Shown here piece after piece: positions 34,831-43,747 of a DNA stretch of 64,000 nt; the stretch's first letter is position 1; every line of letters starts with the position of its first letter. The notes under the pieces were generated by a model. It was not told the DNA's origin. It ran no database searches and worked only from the letters and a program-made list of their open reading frames with translations. The DNA is from Promicromonospora sp. Populi (GTDB lineage: Bacteria; Actinomycetota; Actinomycetes; Actinomycetales; Cellulomonadaceae): the NCBI RefSeq assembly GCF_041081105.1, contig NZ_CP163528.1, positions 4,216,001 through 4,280,000 on the forward strand, in the 5' to 3' direction. Both the position numbers and the translations under genes were made by a program.

Positions 34831-35628
34831 CTAGCGCTGCCCGCGCAGCCGGCGGCGTGCCGCCCGCAGGACCAGACCGAATACCCACGCGGCGCCCGCC
34901 CACGAGGCGGTCCGCACCCCGCGCCCGGCCACGCGCTGCGACCGTCCGCGGAACTCGCGGATGGGCCAGCCCACCTCCTGGGCGTGCCGGCGCAGCCGCA
35001 GGTCGGGGTTGATCGGGCAGGGGTGGCCCACGGACCGCATCATCGGCAGGTCGTTCAGCGAGTCCCCGTACGCGTAGCTCTCCTCCAGGTCGATCTCCTG
35101 GACTTCCGCGAGCCCGACGATGGCGTCCGCCTTGGCCTGGCCGTGCATGAGGTCACCCGTGAGCCGGCCGGTGTAGAACCCGTCCTTGTGCTCGGCGACG
35201 GTGCCGAGCCCGCCCGTCGCGCCCAGCCGCCGGGCGATGAGCTGGGCGATCTCCACCGGGGTGGCGGTGACTAGCCACACCTGGTGGCCCGCTGCGAGGT
35301 GCTCGTCGAGCAGGCGGCGCGTGCCGGGGTAGATCCGCAGCGAAAGGACGGCGTCCCACACCTCCTCGCCGAGGGTGGCGATCTCCGCGACGCTGCGACC
35401 GGCGATGAGCGACAGGGCGCGATTGCGCACCTGGTCGATCTGTTCCCGGTTCTCGCCCCACATCAGGTACCGGGCCTGGACCAGGGCAAACCTCAGGATG
35501 TCTCGTGTACCGAAGAACTTGCGCTGGTACGCGGACTTAGCCAGGTGAAATGCGCTCGCCCCGCGGATGATCGTGTTGTCGACGTCGAAGAACGCCGCGG
35601 TGGCGGACGAGGGGTGCGTCGACGGCAT
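34831..35628 (-). CDS. HAD-IB family hydrolase (SerB-like phosphatase)
   Basis: This 265-residue haloacid-dehalogenase-superfamily phosphatase has motif I AAFFDVDNTIIRGAS (nucleophile Asp), motif II VWLVTATPVE, the lysine near KADAIVGL, and motif IV YAYGDSLNDLPMM. Actinobacterial paralogues are annotated HAD-IB and are related to phosphoserine phosphatase; the substrate is unknown. The C-terminal 30 residues are a hydrophobic-basic tail (WVFGLVLRAARRRLRGQR) that may associate with the membrane. ATG 35628 is chosen because TAGAGT lies 7 nt upstream, a leaderless pattern; the in-frame GTG at 35637 is an alternative. Confidence 0.9.
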   Translation of the reverse strand: MPSTHPSSATAAFFDVDNTIIRGASAFHLAKSAYQRKFFGTRDILRFALVQARYLMWGENREQIDQVRNRALSLIAGRSVAEIATLGEEVWDAVLSLRIYPGTRRLLDEHLAAGHQVWLVTATPVEIAQLIARRLGATGGLGTVAEHKDGFYTGRLTGDLMHGQAKADAIVGLAEVQEIDLEESYAYGDSLNDLPMMRSVGHPCPINPDLRLRRHAQEVGWPIREFRGRSQRVAGRGVRTASWAGAAWVFGLVLRAARRRLRGQR

Positions 35629-35706
35629 GGGGGTCACTCTATCCGCGTGCCACACCGCGCAAGTCCTCATCGCGCACCCCCGCGGATCGGCTGGTAGAAC
35701 CGGGGA

Positions 35707-36378
35707 GTGACGCACAGGACCGAGGCACCGGACCGGGCCGCCCTCGCGCGATTCCTCCATCTGCTGGTCGCCGTGCTAGCCCTCGGCGGCTTTGCGATCG
35801 AGCTCTTCGTCGCGATCACCGGCGGCCCCGGGATCGCCCCGACGCACGCCGAACGCATAGTGCGGCTCTTCAGCTACTTCACCATCGAGTCGAACCTGCT
35901 GATCGGCGGGGTCTCGCTGGCGCTGGCACTGGACCCGCGCCGGGACGGGCCGGTCTTCCGCGTGCTGCGCCTGGATGCCCTGCTGTGCATAGCGGTCACC
36001 GGGGTCGTCTACAACACGGTGCTGCGCGGGCTCGTAGAACTGACCGGGGCCGGGATGGTGTCGAACACGATGCTGCACGTCCTGTCGCCGCTGTTCGCCG
36101 TCATCGTCTGGGTGTGGGCCGGGCCGCGGCCCCGCGTGACCGCCTCGACTGTGTGGTGGTCGGTCGCCTATCCGATCGCCTGGCTCGTCTACACCTTCGT
36201 CCGCGGGGCGGCCACGGGCTGGTACCCGTACCCGTTCCTCGACGTCAACACCCTCGGCTACTCCGGCGCGCTGACCAGCGCCGCGATCATCTCGGTCCTC
36301 TTCCTCGCCCTGGCCTGGGGCGTGCGCTGGCTGGATGGGCGGCTGCCCGACACGGACCGGTCGGCGCCGCGCACGTGA
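35707..36378 (+). CDS. Pr6Pr-family membrane protein
   Basis: This 223-residue protein with six predicted transmembrane helices belongs to the Pr6Pr (FAR-17a/AIG1-like) family of unknown function. Typical segments are FSYFTIESNLLIGGVSLALA, VVYNTVLRGLVELTG, NTMLHVLSPLFAVIVWV and GAATGWYPYPFLDVNTLGY. GTG 35707 follows TAGAAC by 6 nt, so it may be leaderless. It is divergent from the HAD gene (78-nt gap) and followed 14 nt later by the glutaredoxin-like gene. Confidence 0.85.
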   Translation: MTHRTEAPDRAALARFLHLLVAVLALGGFAIELFVAITGGPGIAPTHAERIVRLFSYFTIESNLLIGGVSLALALDPRRDGPVFRVLRLDALLCIAVTGVVYNTVLRGLVELTGAGMVSNTMLHVLSPLFAVIVWVWAGPRPRVTASTVWWSVAYPIAWLVYTFVRGAATGWYPYPFLDVNTLGYSGALTSAAIISVLFLALAWGVRWLDGRLPDTDRSAPRT

Positions 36379-36392
36379 CGTAGCCTCGGGGC

Positions 36393-36641
36393 GTGACAAC
36401 TCCCGCCGAGGCCCGTGTAGTCCTGTACACCCGCGAGTCGTGTCACCTGTGCGAGGACGCACGTGCCGTCGTCGTGCAGGTGTGCGAGGGTGCGGGGGCC
36501 GCGTGGCGGGAGATAGACATCGACAGCGCGCCCGCGCTGCGGGAGAAGTACGGGGAGTACGTCCCCGTGGTCGAGGTGGACGGGGTCCAGCAAGGTTTCT
36601 GGCGCGTGGACGGTGCGCGCCTGGCCCGCCTCCTGGCATGA
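36393..36641 (+). CDS. Glutaredoxin-like protein (DUF836 type)
   Basis: This 82-residue thioredoxin-fold protein has the redox motif CHLC at residues 17-20 (RESCHLCEDA) and the cis-proline region EYVPVVEVDG. A thiol-disulfide role in the cytoplasm is likely. TAGCCT lies exactly 6 nt before GTG 36393, pointing to a leaderless mRNA. It is immediately upstream of rex (61 nt), an arrangement common in actinobacteria. Confidence 0.9.
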   Translation: MTTPAEARVVLYTRESCHLCEDARAVVVQVCEGAGAAWREIDIDSAPALREKYGEYVPVVEVDGVQQGFWRVDGARLARLLA

Positions 36642-36701
36642 TCATCCCGGCAGTGTGTGCGTACGCCCGCGACACGGTGGTCGCGGGGAGGGGAGCAGCA
36701 C

Positions 36702-37349
36702 GTGGTCGAACTCAGTGACGGGACAGTTCCCGCGGCAACCGTAGGGAGGCTGCCGTACTACTTGCGCGCCCTGCGTGACCTCGCGGCCGAGGGGGTGGGG
36801 CTCACCTCCTCGACGGAGCTCGCGGAACGCTCGGGCGTGAGCTCGGCGCAGCTGCGCAAGGATCTGTCGTACCTGGGTTCGTTCGGCACGCGCGGCGTCG
36901 GGTACGACGTCGAGTCGCTCGCCTCGTACATCACCGTCGCCCTGGGCCTCGAGACCGAGCACCGGCTCGCGATCGTCGGCATCGGCAACCTCGGGCACGC
37001 CCTGGCGAACTACTCCGGGTACACCACGCGCGGCTTCCAGGTCGTGGCGCTGCTCGATGCGTCGTCCGACGTCGTGGGTACTCGCGTGGCCGGCGTGACT
37101 GTTGAGCACGTCCGCGGCGTGGCCGACGTCATCCAGCGCGAGCGCGTGTCGATGGTGGTGCTCGCGCTGCCCGGGCACGTAGCCCAGGACGTGGCCGACG
37201 CCGTGGTCGGCGCGGGTGTCCGCGAGATCCTCAACTTCGCGCCGATCTCGCTCCAGGTGCCGGACGACGTAGTGGTGCGGTCGGTCGACGTCGGCGGTGA
37301 GCTGCAGATCCTGGCATTCCACGCGGCAACCCGCGCCGCGGCGCTCTGA
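36702..37349 (+). CDS. rex: Redox-sensing transcriptional repressor Rex
   Basis: Rex represses respiratory and fermentative genes and is released from DNA by high NADH/NAD+. The 215-residue protein has an N-terminal winged helix (ATVGRLPYYLRALRDL, VSSAQLRKDLSYLGSFGTRG) and a Rossmann NADH domain (LAIVGIGNLGHALANY) ending with the dimer-exchange helix. GTG 36702 has GGGGAGGGG upstream; the longer frame from 36657 adds residues not typical of the family. A Rex-type operator is found in this window before the reductase/nuo operon at 59873. Confidence 0.96.
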   Translation: MVELSDGTVPAATVGRLPYYLRALRDLAAEGVGLTSSTELAERSGVSSAQLRKDLSYLGSFGTRGVGYDVESLASYITVALGLETEHRLAIVGIGNLGHALANYSGYTTRGFQVVALLDASSDVVGTRVAGVTVEHVRGVADVIQRERVSMVVLALPGHVAQDVADAVVGAGVREILNFAPISLQVPDDVVVRSVDVGGELQILAFHAATRAAAL

Positions 37350-37416
37350 CGCCTCGCTGACCCGGCGCGCCGGGCTCGTCGTCGCGACCGCCAGCACTGC
37401 CAGCGATACTGAAAAG

Positions 37417-37477
37417 GTTCAACAGGCTCAGGACGGCCGTAATCCCGTGGATTACGGCCGTCCTGAGCCTGTTGAAC
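37417..37477. terminator. 29-bp perfect hairpin between rex and the YceI gene
   Basis: Arms 37417-37445 and 37449-37477 are exactly complementary over 29 bp with a 3-nt core. It lies between the convergent rex and YceI genes and so serves as a bidirectional terminator. It is preceded by GAAAA (37411-37415), which gives a U-tract only on the minus-strand transcript. Confidence 0.85.
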
Positions 37478-37500
37478 GCGAGTCAGCCCTACGAGAGAGG

Positions 37501-38052
37501 TCAGCCCTTGGCGATCGCGCTGACGTCCAGCGAGATCTTGACCTTCTCGCTGACCAGGAAGCCGCCGGTCTCCAGCGTGGCGTTCCAGGTCAGGTCGAAC
37601 TCCTTGCGGTTGATCTCGAGCGCGGCCTCGAAGCCGATGCGGTCGTTGCCGAACGGGTCCCGGGCGGTGCCGGTGAACTCGGTCTTCAGCTCGACACCCT
37701 TGGTGATCCCGTTGACGGTGAGGTCACCCGAGATGACGTAGTCGTCGCCGTCTGCCCGGATGCCGGTGGACGCGAAGGTCCAGGTCGGCTTCTCCTCGGC
37801 GTGCCAGAAGTCGGCGCTCTTCAGGTGGCCGTCCCGGCCGGCGTCGCCCGTGTTGACCGACCGCGCGTCGAGCTCGGCGGTGACGCTCGACGACTCCAGG
37901 TCCTCGCCGACGGTGATGCTGCCCGAGGTGACCGCGATGGTGCCGCGCACCTTCGCGATGCCCGCGTGGCGGGCGGTGAAGGCGGCGGTGGTGTGGGAGA
38001 GGTCGAGCTCGTACGTGCCGGGGGTGAGGCCTGCGGGAAGCGGGGTGGCCAT
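37501..38052 (-). CDS. YceI-family lipocalin-like protein
   Basis: This 183-residue protein is of the YceI family (an eight-stranded lipocalin-like barrel that binds polyisoprenoids or amphiphiles). Family features are PGTYELDLSHTTAAFTARHAG, KSADFWHAEEKPTWTFAST and DLTVNGITKGVELKTEF. No signal peptide is seen, as in many actinobacterial homologues. AAGGAG lies before ATG 38052. It is divergent from a MarR-type regulator with an operator-like palindrome between them, the usual arrangement of a MarR-controlled gene. Confidence 0.93.
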   Translation of the reverse strand: MATPLPAGLTPGTYELDLSHTTAAFTARHAGIAKVRGTIAVTSGSITVGEDLESSSVTAELDARSVNTGDAGRDGHLKSADFWHAEEKPTWTFASTGIRADGDDYVISGDLTVNGITKGVELKTEFTGTARDPFGNDRIGFEAALEINRKEFDLTWNATLETGGFLVSEKVKISLDVSAIAKG

Positions 38053-38089
38053 GAGAAGGACTCCTTGTTGATGCGGCGATTTGGGTAGA

Positions 38090-38107
38090 TAGTTGAGGGA
38101 TCAACTA
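38090..38107. promoter_or_regulatory. Putative MarR operator
   Basis: TAGTTGA-GGGA-TCAACTA is a perfect 7+7 bp inverted repeat in the 165-nt gap between the divergent YceI and MarR genes, 38 nt upstream of the YceI start. Size and symmetry fit MarR-family operators. A second TTGAT (38068-38072) lies closer to YceI. Confidence 0.65.
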
Positions 38108-38217
38108 GTCACGATGAGATCCAACATAGCTGGTCCCGTAACGTATTCCCAGAGCGTGTTCGAGCCGGCGCAGATCATCTTCCTGACGGCTCGGCGAGTA
38201 CGAAGGCGGTGAACGAC

Positions 38218-38730
38218 ATGGCAGCACAGACGGTCGAGGAACGCGACATCTGGCTGACCGAGGAGCAGCAGGGCTCCTGGCGGCACTATCTCGAGGGCAC
38301 CGCCCGGTTCGTGGAGGCGCTCGGCGCCGTCCACGACCGGACCCTCGACCTCTCGCTCGGCGAGTACAGCCTGCTGGTCCAGCTCTCCGAGGCGCCGGAA
38401 CGCACCATGCGCATGTCGACGCTCGCGGACGGCCTCGTGCTGTCCCGCAGCCGGCTCACCCACACGGTCTCGCGGATGGAGGCCCGTGGGCTGGTCCGGC
38501 GGTGCGCGGCGCAGGGCGACCGGCGCGGGGTGAACTGCACCATGACCGACGCCGGTTACGCCGCCCTCGAGGCCGCCGCGCCCGGGCACGTGACCGCGGT
38601 GCGCCGGATCATGGTCGAGGCGCTGGAGCCCGAAGAGTTCGAGCTGCTCGGCCGCATCATGGCCAAGGTCGCGGCGTCGTCGAAGGAGTCGGGCGGCACG
38701 GAGGAGGGCCTCACGGCCCTCTGCGACTGA
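38218..38730 (+). CDS. MarR-family transcriptional regulator
   Basis: This 170-residue winged-helix regulator has the MarR core LGEYSLLVQLSEAPERTMRM, the recognition region LVLSRSRLTHTVSRMEARGL and the wing RCAAQGDRRGVNCTMTDAG. ATG 38218 has GAAGG 11 nt upstream; an in-frame GTG at 38209 is possible. It probably controls the divergent YceI gene and itself. The ligand is unknown. It reads toward the cytochrome c operon, separated by about 100 nt. Confidence 0.92.
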   Translation: MAAQTVEERDIWLTEEQQGSWRHYLEGTARFVEALGAVHDRTLDLSLGEYSLLVQLSEAPERTMRMSTLADGLVLSRSRLTHTVSRMEARGLVRRCAAQGDRRGVNCTMTDAGYAALEAAAPGHVTAVRRIMVEALEPEEFELLGRIMAKVAASSKESGGTEEGLTALCD

Positions 38731-38829
38731 CCCTTCGCGCCGGCGCCGGGCGCAGCTGCCGGCGGGAGATGACGTAATCCACACCTGGGCGGTCACAGGC
38801 ATCCAGGGTCGAATGGGAGACTGGGCGTC

Positions 38830-39474
38830 ATGGTTTCCACGACGGTTCACCTGCTTCGTCACGGCGAGGTGTACAACCCCGAGGGCGTCCTGTACGGGCG
38901 GCTGCCCGGATACCGGCTCTCCGACCGCGGCCAGGCGATGGCGAAGATCGTCGCCGACCACCTCACCAGCACCGGCCGGGACGTGACCCGAGTGGTCGCC
39001 TCCCCGATGCAGCGCGCGCAGGAGACCGCCGCACCCGTCGCGCAGGGCTTCGGCCTGGAGCTCGCGACGGACGACCGCATCATCGAGGCGGCCAACCGGT
39101 TCGAGGGGCTGCAGGTCGGCGGAGGCGGGGGCGCGCTCAAGAGCCCGCGGAACTGGCCGTACATGTGGAACCCGTTCCGCCCGTCTTGGGGCGAGCCGTA
39201 CACGGAGCAGGTCGAGCGCATGCGCAGCGCCGTCGAGGACGCGCGCAAGGCCGCCGAGGGCCACGAGATCGTGCTGGTCAGCCACCAGCTGCCGATCTGG
39301 CTCACCCGCCGGGCGTTCGAGGGCGGCACGCTCTGGCACGACCCGCGCAGCCGCCAGTGCAACCTGGCGTCCCTGACCTCCCTGCACTTCGAGGACGACC
39401 GGTTCGTCGGCCTGCACTACACGGAGCCCGCCGCGGAGCTCTACGACGGCGCGAGCAAGGTCGCCGGCGCGTGA
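38830..39474 (+). CDS. Histidine phosphatase family protein
   Basis: This 214-residue phosphoglycerate-mutase-like phosphatase has the catalytic RHG motif (HLLRHGEVYNP), the second arginine in VVASPMQRAQETA, and the distal histidine in VLVSHQLPIWL. Its stop codon overlaps the ATG of the ResA gene by one base, so it is the first gene of the cytochrome c maturation operon, an arrangement seen in many actinobacteria. Its substrate is not known. Confidence 0.92.
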   Translation: MVSTTVHLLRHGEVYNPEGVLYGRLPGYRLSDRGQAMAKIVADHLTSTGRDVTRVVASPMQRAQETAAPVAQGFGLELATDDRIIEAANRFEGLQVGGGGGALKSPRNWPYMWNPFRPSWGEPYTEQVERMRSAVEDARKAAEGHEIVLVSHQLPIWLTRRAFEGGTLWHDPRSRQCNLASLTSLHFEDDRFVGLHYTEPAAELYDGASKVAGA

Positions 39475-40070
39475 TGCGCGGCAAGACCTTCAAGGTCGTC
39501 CAGTGGGTAGTGGTCGTCGGCATCGTGCTCGGTCTGGTGGTCTCGCTCGCGGCGTGCGCCCCGGAGGAATCCGGTGCCGCGGACGTCGTCGGGCAGGGAT
39601 ATGTCTCCGGCGACGGGTCGGTGCAGACGTACGACGTCGGAGAGCGCGAGGGCCCCGTCACCGTCACGGGTACCGACTTCGAGGGCAACAGCGTAGACAC
39701 GGCCGACTGGGCCGGCGACGTCGTCGTGGTGAACACCTGGTACGCCTCGTGCGCGCCGTGCCGGGCCGAGGCGCCCGACCTCGTGGAGCTGGCCGGCTCG
39801 ATGGACGGCGTGCAGTTCCTCGGCATCAACACCGAGGACGACGCCGGCGCCGCGCAGGCGTTCCAGCGCACCTTCGACGTGCCCTACCCGAGCATCGAGG
39901 ACCGCAGCGGCGCGGTGATCGCCGGCCTGTCCGGCGTTGTGCCGCTGCAGGCCGTCCCGTCCACCGTGCTGCTGGACCCGGAGGGCTACGTGGCCGCCCG
40001 CGTCATCGGGCAGGCGGAACGGTCCACCCTGGAAGCCCTCATCGACGAGGTCCTGGCGGAGGCCGCCTGA
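39474..40070 (+). CDS. resA: ResA/TlpA-type thiol-disulfide lipoprotein
   Basis: This 198-residue extracytoplasmic thioredoxin-like protein reduces apocytochrome c thiols during System II cytochrome c maturation. It has an N-terminal membrane segment with a lipobox (SLAACAPE) and the active site C93-A-P-C96 (ASCAPCRAEAPDL), followed by the cis-proline loop LQAVPSTVLLDPEG. ATG 39474 overlaps the upstream stop by one base, and its own stop overlaps the CcdA start by one base. Confidence 0.94.
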   Translation: MRGKTFKVVQWVVVVGIVLGLVVSLAACAPEESGAADVVGQGYVSGDGSVQTYDVGEREGPVTVTGTDFEGNSVDTADWAGDVVVVNTWYASCAPCRAEAPDLVELAGSMDGVQFLGINTEDDAGAAQAFQRTFDVPYPSIEDRSGAVIAGLSGVVPLQAVPSTVLLDPEGYVAARVIGQAERSTLEALIDEVLAEAA

Positions 40071-40903
40071 TGCTTCCCGGCAGTCCTTCCGGTGCCATCG
40101 CGACCGCAGTCGGCGACGGGCTCGCGGTCACCGCGTTCAGCGGTTCCCTGCTGCTGGCCGTACCCGTGGCGGTGCTGGCGGGCCTCGTGTCGTTCGCCTC
40201 TCCCTGCGTGCTGCCCCTCGTGCCCGGGTACCTCGGGTACGTGAGCGGCATGGCCGCCGCCTCGATGAACGCGACCGCCGAGGCCGGCGGGACCGGCGGG
40301 GCCGTGACCACGCGCGTCAAGCCCGCCCGCTCCCGCGTTGTCGGCGGCGTGGCGCTGTTCGTGCTCGGCTTCACCGTCGTGTTCGTCTCGTTCGGAGCGG
40401 CGTTCGGCGGCCTGGGGGCCTACCTGGTGCGCTGGGAGGACGTCATCACCCGCGTGCTCGGCGCCGTGGTGATCCTGCTCGGCCTCGGGTTCCTCGGCGC
40501 GGTCCCGTTCCTGCAGCGCGAGGCGCGGTTCCACCTGACGCCGCGCGCCGGCCTGTGGGGCGCGCCGCTGCTCGGCGTTGTGTTCGGGCTGGGCTGGACG
40601 CCGTGCATCGGCCCCACCCTCGGCGCCGTGCAGGCGCTCGCGATCGATGAGGCGTCGGCGGGCCGGGGTGCCCTGCTCAGCGTCGCGTACTGCGTGGGCC
40701 TGGGCGTGCCGTTCCTGCTCGTGGCCCTCGGGCTGGGGAGCTCGGAGCGCATGATGGACTTCCTGCGCCGGCACCGCCTCGCGGCGCTGCGGATCGGCGG
40801 CGGGCTGCTGGTGCTGGTCGGGCTGCTGCTGGTCACGGGCCTGTGGACCCGGATCACCGGGGCCATGCAGCTCTGGATCGGCGGATTTGAGACGGTGATC
40901 TGA
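40070..40903 (+). CDS. ccdA: CcdA-type cytochrome c biogenesis transmembrane protein
   Basis: This 277-residue membrane protein has about six helices and transfers reducing equivalents from cytoplasmic thioredoxin to ResA. The paired cysteines are in FASPCVLPLVPGYLGYVSG and in GWTPCIGPTLGAV. Its start and stop each overlap neighbouring genes by one base, which implies strict translational coupling in the operon. Confidence 0.94.
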   Translation: MLPGSPSGAIATAVGDGLAVTAFSGSLLLAVPVAVLAGLVSFASPCVLPLVPGYLGYVSGMAAASMNATAEAGGTGGAVTTRVKPARSRVVGGVALFVLGFTVVFVSFGAAFGGLGAYLVRWEDVITRVLGAVVILLGLGFLGAVPFLQREARFHLTPRAGLWGAPLLGVVFGLGWTPCIGPTLGAVQALAIDEASAGRGALLSVAYCVGLGVPFLLVALGLGSSERMMDFLRRHRLAALRIGGGLLVLVGLLLVTGLWTRITGAMQLWIGGFETVI

Positions 40904-42675
40904 TGGCCAGGCGTACGAGCGGGCAGGGGACCTACGTCCCCGAGGGGATCGCTGACGAGTTCACGCAGGGGGCGCCGGCGGGCGAGCCGCCGTCGTCGGG
41001 CGAGCCGCCGTCGTCCGAGGACAAGCAGCAGAAGCCGGACCGGCCCACCCCGCCCGCGCTGGGGCTGGTGGGCACGCTGCGCTGGATGTGGCGGCAGCTC
41101 ACCTCGATGCGCGTGGCGCTGATGCTGCTGATGCTGCTCGCCGTCGCGGCGGTCCCCGGGTCGGTCCTGCCGCAGCGCAACCAGGACGCGGCAGGTGTGA
41201 TCGAGTACCTCGCCGACCACCCGACGGCGGGGGACTGGCTCGACCGGGCCGGGTTCTTCGACGTCTACTCCTCGGTCTGGTTCTCCGCGATCTACATCCT
41301 GCTGTTCATCTCGCTCGTGGGCTGCATCCTGCCGCGGTCGATGGCGCACTACCGGGCCCTGCGCGGCCGCCCGCCGCGCGTCCCGTCCAGGTTCAACCGG
41401 TTCCCGGCCAAGGCCACCGCGACCACCAGCGCCTCGCCCGAGGAGGCGGCCGACGCGATCGCCGCCCGCCTGCGCGGCAAGATCTCCTGGCTGCCCCTGT
41501 TCCGGGTGGACCGGGGCGAGGAGGCCGCGCGCGGGTCGCGACCGGCGTCGGCCACCGTGAGCGGTGAGCGGGGCTACCTGCGCGAGACCGGCAACCTGGT
41601 GTTCCACCTGGCGCTGGTGGGCCTGCTCGTGTCCGTCGCGACGGGCCAGCTGCTGCACTACCGCGGCCAGGCGATCGTCACCGAGGGGCGCGGGTTCGCG
41701 AACGCGGTGGTGGACTACGACACCTTCGAGAAGGGGTCGTGGTTCCGGCCCGAGTCGCTGGTGCCGTTCTCGATGACGCTCGATAACTTCGAGTCGGAGT
41801 TCGCGAGCGACACCGTCGCATTCGCGCAGGCGCGCGACTTCACGGCGCACGTGACCGTGACGGAGCCGTCCGGCGAGCAGCGGCCCGAGCAGATCAAGGT
41901 GAACCACCCGGTAGTCGTGGACGGCGCCAAGATCTACCTGCAGGGCAACGGCTTCGCCCCCGAGATCACCGTGCACGACGCCGAGGGCGAGATCGCCTTC
42001 GCCGGACGCGTGACGTTCATCCCCGAGGACACGATGTACACGTCCCGCGGCGTGGTGAAGGTGCCGGACGTGTCCCCGGGGCTCGACCAGATCGGGCTCG
42101 TCGGCTACTTCCTGCCGACCGCGGAGGTCAACGCCGACGGGTCCGCCCGCTCGGCGTTCCCGCAGCCGGTCGACCCGCTGCTCGTGCTCGAGGTGTACAC
42201 GGGCGACCTGGGGCTCGACGACGGCTCCCCGCAGAACGTGTACGAGCTCGACACCGCGTCGCTCACCCCCGCCGTCGACGAGTCCGGCGCGCGCATCAAG
42301 GTGCTCGCGCGGCCCGGCGAGACCGTCGAGCTCCCGGACGGGCTCGGCACCCTGACTCTCGGCGAGGACCTGCCGCGCTACGTGGCGCTCGACCTGCGGC
42401 ACGACCCGTCGCTCACCTTTGTGCTCGTGTTCGCGCTGCTCGCGCTCGGCGGGCTCATCGTCTCGCTCTTCACGCCCAGGCGGCGCGTCTGGGCGCGGGC
42501 GTACGTCGCACAGGATGGGGCTACGGTGGTCGAGGTCGCGGGGCTCGCCCGCGGGGACGACGTCGGCCTGCAGGCCGAGGTCGACCGTGCGCTTGCGGCG
42601 GTACCTGAGCCCCTGGTCGAACAAGACCCGGTGGACGAGCCTGTCGAGACCCAGATCCGATCGGAAAAGGACTGA
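40903..42675 (+). CDS. resB: ResB-type cytochrome c biogenesis protein
   Basis: This 590-residue ResB/Ccs1 subunit of the System II haem lyase has a Pro/Glu/Ser-rich cytoplasmic N-terminus (about 50 residues) and transmembrane helices near residues 65-85 and 125-150. A large extracytoplasmic domain (about 260-500) follows, with a last helix near 505-525 and a cytoplasmic tail. The ETGNLVFHLALVGLL segment contains a histidine typical of the family. It forms the haem delivery complex with the next gene product. Confidence 0.93.
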   Translation: MARRTSGQGTYVPEGIADEFTQGAPAGEPPSSGEPPSSEDKQQKPDRPTPPALGLVGTLRWMWRQLTSMRVALMLLMLLAVAAVPGSVLPQRNQDAAGVIEYLADHPTAGDWLDRAGFFDVYSSVWFSAIYILLFISLVGCILPRSMAHYRALRGRPPRVPSRFNRFPAKATATTSASPEEAADAIAARLRGKISWLPLFRVDRGEEAARGSRPASATVSGERGYLRETGNLVFHLALVGLLVSVATGQLLHYRGQAIVTEGRGFANAVVDYDTFEKGSWFRPESLVPFSMTLDNFESEFASDTVAFAQARDFTAHVTVTEPSGEQRPEQIKVNHPVVVDGAKIYLQGNGFAPEITVHDAEGEIAFAGRVTFIPEDTMYTSRGVVKVPDVSPGLDQIGLVGYFLPTAEVNADGSARSAFPQPVDPLLVLEVYTGDLGLDDGSPQNVYELDTASLTPAVDESGARIKVLARPGETVELPDGLGTLTLGEDLPRYVALDLRHDPSLTFVLVFALLALGGLIVSLFTPRRRVWARAYVAQDGATVVEVAGLARGDDVGLQAEVDRALAAVPEPLVEQDPVDEPVETQIRSEKD

Positions 42676-42677
42676 AC

Positions 42678-43712
42678 ATGGAGCTGGCAAACCTGAGTGT
42701 GCTGCTCGTCTGGGGCGCCGCGACGGCGCTCGCCGTCGCACTCATCGCGTTCGCGGTCGACCTGGCGCGCCTGTCGGGCGCGAAGATCGACGCCCGGGAC
42801 GCGGCCCGGGACGCGGCAAAGGACCGGGAGAAGGTGGCTGCCGGCGTCGGGGCTCCGGTCGACGCGCCGGTCTCGCCGTACGGTCCGGACGACGTGATGC
42901 CCCACGATGCGGTGCCGGGCGACGCCGGGCCGGGCCCGGTCGCCGGGCCGGTGAGCCGCAAGCTTGCCGGGGTGGGCATGTCCGTGACCTGGCTGGCCGC
43001 CGTGCTGCTGCTCGTCGCGATCGTGCTGCGCGGCATCGCGGCCGGGCGCACCCCGTGGGCCAACATGTACGAGTTCGCGCTGGTCGGCACGTTCGTTGCC
43101 GTCTCGGTGTTCGTCGGCGTGAACACCCGGCGCGACGTGCGGTTCCTCGGCGCGTTCGTGTCCGGCATCGGCGTGCTGTTCCTCGTGCTGGCGCAGGAGC
43201 AGTTCTTCGTCGCGGCGATGGGCGTGCAGCCCGCGCTGCAGCGGTACTGGCTGGTGATCCACGTGGGTGTCGCCATCTGCGCCACCGGCATCTTCACGGT
43301 CGCGTTCGTGACGTCGGTGCTGCAGCTCCTGCGGGACCGCCGGGACAACGGCTCCGCCGTGCTGGGCAGCGGGCGCTGGGGCTGGCTCGACCACACTCCC
43401 GCGCCGGCCGCCCTGGAGTCGCTCTCGTTCCGGCTGAACTCGGTCGCGTTCGTGCTGTGGACCTTCACGCTCATCGGCGGCGCCATCTGGGCCGAGGACG
43501 CCTGGGGTCGCTACTGGGGCTGGGACCCCAAGGAGGTCTGGAGCTTCATCGTGTGGGTGGTCTACGCGGCCTACCTGCACGCGCGCACCACGCGCGGCTG
43601 GTCCGGGACGCGCGCGGCGTGGTTCGTCGTGGCCGGTTACGCGTGCGTGCTGTTCAACTTCACTGGCGTGAACCTGATCTTCAACGGCCTGCACTCGTAC
43701 TCGGGCCTGTAA
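42678..43712 (+). CDS. ccsB: CcsB/CcsA cytochrome c synthase subunit
   Basis: This 344-residue haem-handling membrane protein of System II has about eight transmembrane helices. The haem-binding WWD-type signature is WGRYWGWDPKEVWSFIVWVV, flanked by conserved histidines (LVIHVGVAICATG near residue 195, and YLHART and NGLHSYSGL near the C-terminus). ATG 42678 lies 2 nt after the ResB stop. It is the last gene of the phosphatase-resA-ccdA-resB-ccsB operon. Confidence 0.94.
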   Translation: MELANLSVLLVWGAATALAVALIAFAVDLARLSGAKIDARDAARDAAKDREKVAAGVGAPVDAPVSPYGPDDVMPHDAVPGDAGPGPVAGPVSRKLAGVGMSVTWLAAVLLLVAIVLRGIAAGRTPWANMYEFALVGTFVAVSVFVGVNTRRDVRFLGAFVSGIGVLFLVLAQEQFFVAAMGVQPALQRYWLVIHVGVAICATGIFTVAFVTSVLQLLRDRRDNGSAVLGSGRWGWLDHTPAPAALESLSFRLNSVAFVLWTFTLIGGAIWAEDAWGRYWGWDPKEVWSFIVWVVYAAYLHARTTRGWSGTRAAWFVVAGYACVLFNFTGVNLIFNGLHSYSGL

Positions 43713-43747
43713 CCCGGCCGTGGGCGGCGACCTCTTGTGCTCCGCGG

